Below are positions 58,278-64,000 of a stretch of DNA of 64,000 nt, in pieces. Each line of letters begins with the position of its first letter. Position 1 is the stretch's first letter. Both the position numbers and the translations under genes were made by a program. Below the pieces are notes generated by a model. The model was given only the letters and a program-made list of their open reading frames with translations. It was not told the origin of the DNA and did not search any database. Source of the DNA: Chitinophaga chungangae (GTDB lineage Bacteria > Bacteroidota > Bacteroidia > Chitinophagales > Chitinophagaceae); assembly GCF_017742215.1 (NCBI RefSeq), contig NZ_JAGHKP010000001.1:1302001-1366000 (forward strand), in the 5' to 3' direction.

Positions 58278-60410
58278 ATGAAATACATGTGCACACTACG
58301 CTTCGTGCTCATTTGCCTGCTGCTCAGCGCGGGCGCACGGGCGCAATTACAATGGAAGGAAGTAGAGCCCGGCATCTGGAAAGCCACCGCCGGGCAACCT
58401 GAAAAGGTGACCCTTCTCAGCGTGGCCAATAACAAGGCCGGCAAATCCGCTTTACAGGCCCTTCCGGCCGCTTCGTTCCCGCTGCCGGAGGCAGACATCG
58501 CCGTTACTTACCGCGACGGCAAAGTGTACCTGCGTTTTCCGCTGGAAAGAGACGAACAGCTCTTTGGCCTCGGCCTCAACTTCAAGACCGTGAACCAGCG
58601 CGGCCGGGTAAGCCAGCTGCATATGGACCACTACGGCGGGAAAGACGACGGGCGCACGCATGCTCCCGTTCCGTTTTATGTGTCCAGCCGGGGATACGGC
58701 GTATTGGTGGATGCCGCGCGTTATCTGACCGTTTACGCCGGCACCGCGGTGCGCGTAGATACGAAGAACCCGCCCGAGCTGCAAGACCGCAATACCGACA
58801 AAAACTGGGATTCGCAGCCCTATTCCGACGCAGTGGAAATACTTGTGCCCGCCGCGGGCGCCGATATCTATATCTTCGGCGGCCCCACTGCCATGAACGC
58901 CGTGCAGCGCTACAACCTGTTCAACGGCGGCGGTTACCTTCCGCCCAAATGGGGCCTGGGTTTTACGCAAAGGGTGCCCACATTGTATTCGCAGGCAGAC
59001 ATTCTCCGCGAAGCCGCCGAATTCGAAAAGCACAACTTCCCGCTGGACTTCATCGGCGTAGAGCCGGGCTGGCATTCCATGGCGTATCCCTGCACCTTCG
59101 AGTGGGACAGCAAACGTTTCCCCGACCCACAGGGCTTCATCAACGACCTGATGGCCAAAGGCGTGCGCGCCAATCTCTGGCTGAACCCGTACGTGTCGCC
59201 CAAAAGCTCGCTCTATCCCAAAGTGAAACCGTTTTCCGGCAGCCATACGGTGTGGAACGGCATCGTGGCGGATTTTACCATGCCCGAAGCGCGGCAGCTG
59301 TTCAAGGAACATTTCATCAAAAATCATATATCCCTCGGCGTTAGCGGTTATAAAATAGACGAAAACGACGGGTACGACAAATGGCTCTGGCCGGACGTGG
59401 CCACGTTCCCCTCCGGCACCAGCGCCGAGCAGATGCGGCAGATCTACGGCATCGCCATGCAGAAAATGACGGACGAATGGTTCCGCGAACAGAACCGCCG
59501 CACATACGGACTGGTAAGGGCTTCCAACGCCGGCGCCAGCAACTTTCCCTACGTGATCTACAACGATTATTATTCGCATCCCGACTTCATCACCGCGCTC
59601 GTCAACAGCAGCTTCATCGGCGTGTTGTGGACGCCCGAAGTGCGCGCTTCCAAAAGCGCGGAAGAGTGGGTGAGAAGAATGCAAAGCGTTTGTTTTTCGC
59701 CCATGGCCATGCTCAACGCCTGGGCAGACGGCACCAAACCCTGGTCGTTCCCCGAAGTGGAAAAAGCCGTGCAGGACGTAGCCATGCTGCGCATGCGCCT
59801 CCTGCCTTACCTGTATTCCACTTTTGCGCAGTATCATTTCGAAGGAAAACCGCCTTTCCGCTCCATGAACCTCGTGGACGGTTTCGCGTACACCCCGCAG
59901 GTAAGCGGCGGCAAGCTGGACGCAACGCTCAACCCATACGAAGCCAAAACCCGCTCCGACCTGAAGGATCAATACATGATGGGCGACAATCTCATCGTGG
60001 CGCCTTTTTTCGCCGAACAGAAAAGCCGCAAGGTATACCTGCCGAAAGGCAAGTGGTACGACTTTTATACCGGCAAACTGGCGGGGGAAGACGAGGTGAT
60101 CACCGTAACCGCCGAGCTGGACAAAATACCGCTGTACGTGCGCGATGGCGGCATCATACCCATGATCCCCGCGCGCAGGCAGGCCCCGAAAGCAGGAGAG
60201 GTGCTGCCGCTGGAAGTACGTGTGTATGGCTCCGCACCCGGTACGTTTGAGCTGTACGACGACGATGGCGTGAGCTTCGATTTCGAAAAAGGCGCTTTCA
60301 GCCGCGTAATGCTGAAGGCCGGCGCCGGCAAAGGCACGATGAGCGCGCCGCAAACCGGCAAACCGTTCGGCTACCAGAAAAAGATAAGCTGGACGTTCAT
60401 GACCAAATAA
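58278..60410 (+). CDS. Glycoside hydrolase family 31
   Basis: A 710-residue exported enzyme (signal peptide to about 22). An N-terminal beta-sandwich (about 25-230) is followed by the TIM barrel with catalytic nucleophile D361 in YKIDENDGYD and conserved FIGVEPGWHSMAYP trimmed to VEPGWHSMAY, NLWLNPYVSP and FIGVLWTPEVR. A C-terminal beta domain shows LPKGKWYDFYTG and YVRDGGIIPM. Family members are alpha-glucosidases, alpha-xylosidases, alpha-galactosidases or sulfoquinovosidases; the sequence around the nucleophile does not settle which. Likely the last gene of the run from 55647. A strong terminator follows. Confidence 0.92.
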   Translation: MKYMCTLRFVLICLLLSAGARAQLQWKEVEPGIWKATAGQPEKVTLLSVANNKAGKSALQALPAASFPLPEADIAVTYRDGKVYLRFPLERDEQLFGLGLNFKTVNQRGRVSQLHMDHYGGKDDGRTHAPVPFYVSSRGYGVLVDAARYLTVYAGTAVRVDTKNPPELQDRNTDKNWDSQPYSDAVEILVPAAGADIYIFGGPTAMNAVQRYNLFNGGGYLPPKWGLGFTQRVPTLYSQADILREAAEFEKHNFPLDFIGVEPGWHSMAYPCTFEWDSKRFPDPQGFINDLMAKGVRANLWLNPYVSPKSSLYPKVKPFSGSHTVWNGIVADFTMPEARQLFKEHFIKNHISLGVSGYKIDENDGYDKWLWPDVATFPSGTSAEQMRQIYGIAMQKMTDEWFREQNRRTYGLVRASNAGASNFPYVIYNDYYSHPDFITALVNSSFIGVLWTPEVRASKSAEEWVRRMQSVCFSPMAMLNAWADGTKPWSFPEVEKAVQDVAMLRMRLLPYLYSTFAQYHFEGKPPFRSMNLVDGFAYTPQVSGGKLDATLNPYEAKTRSDLKDQYMMGDNLIVAPFFAEQKSRKVYLPKGKWYDFYTGKLAGEDEVITVTAELDKIPLYVRDGGIIPMIPARRQAPKAGEVLPLEVRVYGSAPGTFELYDDDGVSFDFEKGAFSRVMLKAGAGKGTMSAPQTGKPFGYQKKISWTFMTK

Positions 60411-60436
60411 CAATCAAAGACAATACAGTCCCGGTA

Positions 60437-60468
60437 CGGTTGCGGCCCGCCGGCCGCAACCGTTTTTT
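60437..60468 (+). terminator. Rho-independent terminator after GH31
   Basis: An 11-bp perfect stem CGGTTGCGGCC/GGCCGCAACCG with a 4-base loop is followed by TTTTTT (60463-60468), 27 bp after the stop. Confidence 0.92.
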
Positions 60469-60508
60469 GCACCTACTCCATAACGTTTTCAGGGAATTTC
60501 TAAAGGGG

Positions 60509-60862
60509 TTACATGAATTTGTAACCAAGACCGAACGTCCATGCCCATTTTTCGGTTTTGGCCATGTAAAAACCGGGCGCCTGCAGCAGCCATTTGCCGT
60601 AATCGAGCCTGGGCGCCAGTCCCAGCTTGGGCTCCGCTTTACCTTTGTAAATAAACAGCGACGGTACGGCGCAAACGCCTACCGCCCATTTAGGGCTGAG
60701 CTTCAGCCGGAGGTTCGGGCCGCCCACATTCACGGAAACGATCTGGTTGCCTACGGATACCGCCGCAGCGCCTTCGAGCCCTGCGGAGAAAGCGCGCTGT
60801 TTTTTAACGGTAGTGTCTGAAGGGTGAAGTGCAAGAAAAAGGAGAAGTGTTTTCATTTTCAC
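60509..60862 (-). CDS. Small exported beta-rich protein
   Basis: A 117-residue protein with a signal-peptide-like N-terminus (MKMKTLLLFLALHPSD) and alternating strands (VGVCAVPSLFIYKG, LGLAPRLDYGKWLL, AWTFGLGYKFM) ending in phenylalanine-methionine, as in small outer-membrane barrels. It has no recognised family. A second start six bases inside is possible. It is monocistronic and convergent with the GH31 terminator region. Confidence 0.7.
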   Translation of the reverse strand: MKMKTLLLFLALHPSDTTVKKQRAFSAGLEGAAAVSVGNQIVSVNVGGPNLRLKLSPKWAVGVCAVPSLFIYKGKAEPKLGLAPRLDYGKWLLQAPGFYMAKTEKWAWTFGLGYKFM

Positions 60863-60975
60863 AAAATAATGATCTGGGTTAATGGAAAATGATATGTATT
60901 TATCCTTTTTAGCGCTATTTTTTATTTGATATCATTAAAAAACGATGGATAGAAATAATATTAATGTGTTTGAGG

Positions 60976-61008
60976 TTTGGAAACTTTTTACAGCAGATCA
61001 TAATTTTT
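60976..61008 (+). promoter_or_regulatory. Candidate promoter of the S10-like peptidase gene
   Basis: TTTG (60976-60979) and TAATTTTT (61001-61008) with 21 bp between match the Bacteroidota promoter pattern with one mismatch. An 8-bp inverted repeat, AATGATAT/ATATCATT (60888-60895 and 60929-60936), lies further upstream. Confidence 0.42.
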
Positions 61009-61042
61009 ATGCGGATTTAAGATTTATTGATATGTTTAAAAT

Positions 61043-62572
61043 ATGAGAAACATCCTTACCGCAGCCCTCCTGCTTGGCTGCATCAGCCTATATGCCCAGA
61101 AACCGGCCCAGAAACCCGATTCTTCAGATGGAAAATTCTATGCCCAGTCCGGCGCCACCCGCGCGCTGAAGATCGACGCCGCCGTTACCACCAATCATGA
61201 AGTGACCATCAAAGGCCAGCGCGTGCCTTATAAAGTAACCGCCGGCTCGCTGCCCGTGTGGGACGAAGAAGGGAAGACCATCGCCGGCGTTTTTTATACT
61301 TATTTTGAAAGGACCGGCGTGGCCGACCAGGACGCCCGCCCGCTTGTATTCTCCTTCAACGGCGGCCCCGGAACGGCTTCCGTATGGATGCAGATCGGTT
61401 ATACCGGCCCGCGCGTGCTGAAGATCGACGACGAAGGTTACCCCGTGCAGCCTTACGGCCTGAAAGACAATCCGCACTCCATCCTCGACGTGGCGGACAT
61501 CGTGTACATCGACCCCGTGAATACCGGTTTTTCCCGCACTGCCGGCAAAGACGTGCCCGGTTCCAAATTCTTCGGTGTGAACCAGGATGTTAAATACCTC
61601 GCCGAATGGATCAATACTTTTATTTCCCGTTATAAACGCTGGGCTTCGCCCAAATACCTCGTGGGCGAGAGCTATGGCACTACCCGCGTATCAGGCCTGG
61701 CGCTGGAGCTGATGAACGCGCAATGGATCTATGTGAACGGCGTAGTGCTGGTATCGCCCACGGATTTGGGCATCGAGCGCAGCGGCCCGGCGGAAGCGGC
61801 TTTGAGGCTGCCTTATTACGCGGCCACCGCCTGGTATCACAAAGCCCTGGCTTCTGACCTGCAGCAGAAAGACCTTACCGCCATGCTGCCGGAAGTGGAA
61901 ACCTTCACGATCAAAGAATACCTGCCCGCGCTCGCCGAAGGCGGTTTTATCAGCGATGCGAAGAAAAAGGAAATAGCGGCGAAAGTGGCCCGTTATTCCG
62001 GCCTGCCCGAAAAAGTGGTGCTGCAAAACAACCTCGATATTTCCACGAACCTGTTCTGGAAAGAACTGCTCCGCGACCGCGGCTATACCATCGGCCGCCT
62101 CGATTCCCGCTACCTCGGCATCGACCGGAGAGACGGCGGCGAAAGGCCGGATTTCAACGCAGAGCTTACATCATGGCTGCATTCCTTCACGCCCGCCATC
62201 AACATGTACCTGCGCGAAGAGCTGAAATACAAGACAGACCTGAAATATTACATGTTCGGCCCCGTATTCCCCTGGGACAACAACGGCAACCGCACCGGCG
62301 AAAACCTGCGGCAGGCCATGGCGCAAAACCCCTACCTGCACGTAATGATCCAGAGCGGGTATTACGACGGCGCCTGCGATTATTTCAACGCGAAATACAG
62401 CATGTGGCAGCTCGATCCCAGCGGCAGGATGAAAGACCGTTTGTCCTGGGAAGGCTACCGCAGCGGGCATATGATGTACCTGCGCAAAGACGATCTGGCC
62501 ACCAGCAACGATCATCTGCGCGAGTTCATCCTCAAAGCCATTCCCAAAGCGGGACAGGCAGCGAAATACTAA
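61043..62572 (+). CDS. S10 serine carboxypeptidase-like protein
   Basis: A 509-residue exported alpha/beta hydrolase of the S10 type. Signal peptide about 1-18. Oxyanion region FSFNGGPGTASVWM (asparagine 106), nucleophile S210 in GESYGTTR, candidate aspartate in YDGACDYFNAKY and histidine in YRSGHMMYL give a complete Ser-Asp-His triad. Bacterial members are often periplasmic carboxypeptidases. No operon neighbour on its strand. A candidate promoter lies at 60976-61008, and it shares a bidirectional terminator with the GH32 gene. Confidence 0.9.
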   Translation: MRNILTAALLLGCISLYAQKPAQKPDSSDGKFYAQSGATRALKIDAAVTTNHEVTIKGQRVPYKVTAGSLPVWDEEGKTIAGVFYTYFERTGVADQDARPLVFSFNGGPGTASVWMQIGYTGPRVLKIDDEGYPVQPYGLKDNPHSILDVADIVYIDPVNTGFSRTAGKDVPGSKFFGVNQDVKYLAEWINTFISRYKRWASPKYLVGESYGTTRVSGLALELMNAQWIYVNGVVLVSPTDLGIERSGPAEAALRLPYYAATAWYHKALASDLQQKDLTAMLPEVETFTIKEYLPALAEGGFISDAKKKEIAAKVARYSGLPEKVVLQNNLDISTNLFWKELLRDRGYTIGRLDSRYLGIDRRDGGERPDFNAELTSWLHSFTPAINMYLREELKYKTDLKYYMFGPVFPWDNNGNRTGENLRQAMAQNPYLHVMIQSGYYDGACDYFNAKYSMWQLDPSGRMKDRLSWEGYRSGHMMYLRKDDLATSNDHLREFILKAIPKAGQAAKY

Positions 62573-62588
62573 CCGTAAAAGATCGCAT

Positions 62589-62630
62589 AAACAGGAAGGC
62601 CGGACTTAGTTTGTCCGGCCTTCCTGTTTT
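62589..62630. terminator. Bidirectional rho-independent terminator
   Basis: A perfect 17-bp stem, AAACAGGAAGGCCGGAC (62589-62605) with its complement (62613-62629), and a 7-base loop. T residues follow on both strands. It serves the convergent S10-like and GH32 genes. Confidence 0.9.
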
Positions 62631-62637
62631 ATATACA

Positions 62638-64000
62638 TCAGTTTGAACCGCTCCGCGGCCAGATCTTGTTGGCCCTGAACACTTCAATGGATTCAAGATC
62701 GACGGCGCCGAAGAATTTAAACGGCATCCCCATATATCCTTCTTCCGGCATGCGTTCCATGGAATAGGAATAAGCGCCGCCGTCTATAAACACTTCAACG
62801 GACGACCGGTCTATGTAAATATCGGCGGTGATTTCCATGCTGGTAGGGTCTTCCGGCGAATAGAACACGCCGTTGATGGTATTGAAGTTCATGTTATAAG
62901 TTAGAATGCGCTGGCCCAGCAGGCTCAAACCCCCTTCTGTAGCATGGTTCAGCCGGAACTTTATTTTCATGCGCATTTCGTTTTCAGTAGAAACCGCCAG
63001 GTGTTTTTCCGCGATGGAGGTAGACATTCCCGGTATTTTTGCCACAGATGTAAATAATTGTTCGGTTTCTTTTACCGGAACGCTGAAAAGCCGGATGCCG
63101 TTTTTCGTCTTGCGCAGGGTAAGCTCGGTGGGCAGCAGCATCATGTTGTTGAAAGGCATGCCGCGCTGCTGTATGCGGCCCCAGCCGATCTGTATCCTCC
63201 GCCCGTCCGCCTCGGGGATGTTGCTGAAAGTTTGCGCGGCGTAAATGGAGCCGGTGGTGTAATAATATTTCCCGCTTTCCGGCGTAAAGGTTTTCCCGTT
63301 AAAGTTACCGATCATGTAAGTGCCGGACGCGCCGTACATCACCCATTTCTTTTGCTGCCGATCGCCGTCCACCGCCAGTTCAAAAAGATCCGGGCATTCC
63401 CAGAAACCGGTCACATGGCTTTCGTATTTCCATTTCTTCAGGTTGGAAGAAGTGTAGATGGAATGGCCGTCGCGCTCGTTTAATACCATCACCCAATGTT
63501 TGCCGGGCGCGTACCAGAACACGCGCGGGTCGCGGGTGTCTTTGCTGTCCCATTTTTCTTTCGAATCTATTACCGGGTTTTTCGTGTATTTCGTCCAGGT
63601 GCGGCCTTTGTCGGAACTGTATGCTACGCATTGCACCTGGCGCTCCGGGCTGTCTGCCGTGTAAAGCGCTACCATGGCCGGTTTTCCGGCTTCTCCAAAA
63701 CCGGACGTGTTATCGTAGTCGATCACGATGGAGCCGGAAAACATGGTGCCGATCTTGTCCGGGTGCAGCGCCACGGGCAGCTCGTCCCAATGTACAAGGT
63801 CCCTGCTCACGGCATGCCCCCACGACATATTTTCCCATTCGCGCTCGAAGGGGTTGTGCTGGAAAAAAAGATGGTATTCCCCTTCGTGGTACACCAGCCC
63901 GTTAGGATCGTTGATCCATCCGCGGCGCGCGGAAAAATGATATTGCGGGCGGCGTTTTTCGTTGTAAAGCGAATCGTGACCGGCAATGCGGTCTGCCTGG
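62638..64000 (-). CDS. Glycoside hydrolase family 32 (fructanase), N-terminus outside window
   Basis: An open frame of 454 residues running to the window edge; its true start lies beyond 64000. The conserved WINDPNG motif with the nucleophile aspartate, the RDP motif in DTRDPRVFW (transition-state stabiliser) and the acid/base glutamate in FWECPDLFEL are all visible, followed by a C-terminal beta-sandwich module. This is the five-bladed beta-propeller clan GH-J layout of levanases, inulinases and invertases; exo-fructosidase or levanase is likely but not settled. It is convergent with the S10-like gene and shares its terminator. The upstream region, outside the window, probably holds SusC/SusD genes. 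Confidence 0.93.
   Translation of the reverse strand, partial: QADRIAGHDSLYNEKRRPQYHFSARRGWINDPNGLVYHEGEYHLFFQHNPFEREWENMSWGHAVSRDLVHWDELPVALHPDKIGTMFSGSIVIDYDNTSGFGEAGKPAMVALYTADSPERQVQCVAYSSDKGRTWTKYTKNPVIDSKEKWDSKDTRDPRVFWYAPGKHWVMVLNERDGHSIYTSSNLKKWKYESHVTGFWECPDLFELAVDGDRQQKKWVMYGASGTYMIGNFNGKTFTPESGKYYYTTGSIYAAQTFSNIPEADGRRIQIGWGRIQQRGMPFNNMMLLPTELTLRKTKNGIRLFSVPVKETEQLFTSVAKIPGMSTSIAEKHLAVSTENEMRMKIKFRLNHATEGGLSLLGQRILTYNMNFNTINGVFYSPEDPTSMEITADIYIDRSSVEVFIDGGAYSYSMERMPEEGYMGMPFKFFGAVDLESIEVFRANKIWPRSGSN

Noticed and set aside
58452..60413. A 653-codon minus-strand frame across the GH31 gene
   Set aside because: Complement of a complete GH31 gene with intact catalytic motifs; no independent support.
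1..64000. CRISPR arrays, tRNA/rRNA genes, insertion sequences and integrase genes
   Set aside because: None was found by eye: no regularly spaced repeats with unique spacers, no T-loop signatures and no transposase motifs. A tool-based scan would be needed to exclude small ones.

Overview
The window is chromosomal DNA of a Bacteroidota, most likely a GC-rich member of the Chitinophagaceae (Chitinophaga-like). Four things point there: SusC/SusD pairs, an ECF sigma/FecR/STN-SusC signalling set, many exported glycoside hydrolases, and candidate promoters with the Bacteroidota -7 element TAnnTTTG (several here read TAnnTTCG) rather than sigma70 boxes. Shine-Dalgarno sequences are weak. No rRNA, tRNA, CRISPR, insertion sequence or prophage was seen. 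The assignment is by recognition only.

Layout. 0-2.8 kb: ThuA-like protein, Gfo/Idh/MocA oxidoreductase and a ketose 3-epimerase-like TIM barrel, a sugar-catabolic operon entering from the left. 2.8-6.7 kb: small housekeeping or stress genes (desaturase, two VOC proteins, DUF1579-like, AraC regulator). 6.85-9.2 kb: siderophore-type TonB receptor divergent from the AraC gene. 9.4-10.2 kb: a low-GC two-gene module of unknown function. 10.3-17.1 kb: ECF sigma - FecR - SusC (with STN) - SusD. 17.4-22.9 kb: second SusC/SusD pair facing a GH16 laminarinase-like enzyme. 23.0 kb: flavin reductase-like gene. 23.7-38.2 kb: a seven-gene minus-strand polysaccharide utilisation locus (SusC, SusD, GH30, SGNH hydrolase, MFS sugar porter, DUF5107/TPR protein, GH2) with a divergent AraC regulator and a YhcH-family gene. 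40.1-41.1 kb: ECF sigma with a membrane partner. 41.2-43.8 kb: DUF1080 and GH2, divergent. 44.0-47.7 kb: M16 peptidase and TSUP permease. 47.7-52.75 kb: TonB receptor, parallel beta-helix lipoprotein and diheme cytochrome, a conserved set of unknown function. 52.9-55.5 kb: VOC protein, membrane LytTR regulator, DUF4846, cold-shock protein. 55.6-60.4 kb: a colinear run of CvfB-like, SRPBCC, DUF6155-like, metallophosphoesterase and GH31 genes. 60.5-64 kb: small beta-rich protein, S10-like peptidase and a GH32 fructanase cut by the window edge.

The genes mostly describe a glycan-scavenging lifestyle: outer-membrane SusC/SusD capture, surface or periplasmic hydrolases (GH2, GH16, GH30, GH31, GH32), inner-membrane uptake by an MFS porter, and cytoplasmic sugar conversion.

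The most useful new observations are regulatory. Direct repeats with an exact 21-bp period (two helical turns) lie upstream of three TonB/SusC operons and between the sigma and fecR genes. Two sit beside divergent AraC genes and one lies near a LytTR gene, which suggests specific regulator-target pairs. A terminator-like hairpin on the antisense strand lies just before a susC gene. The TonB/beta-helix/diheme-cytochrome cluster and the DUF5107/TPR protein are the best candidates for undescribed biochemistry.
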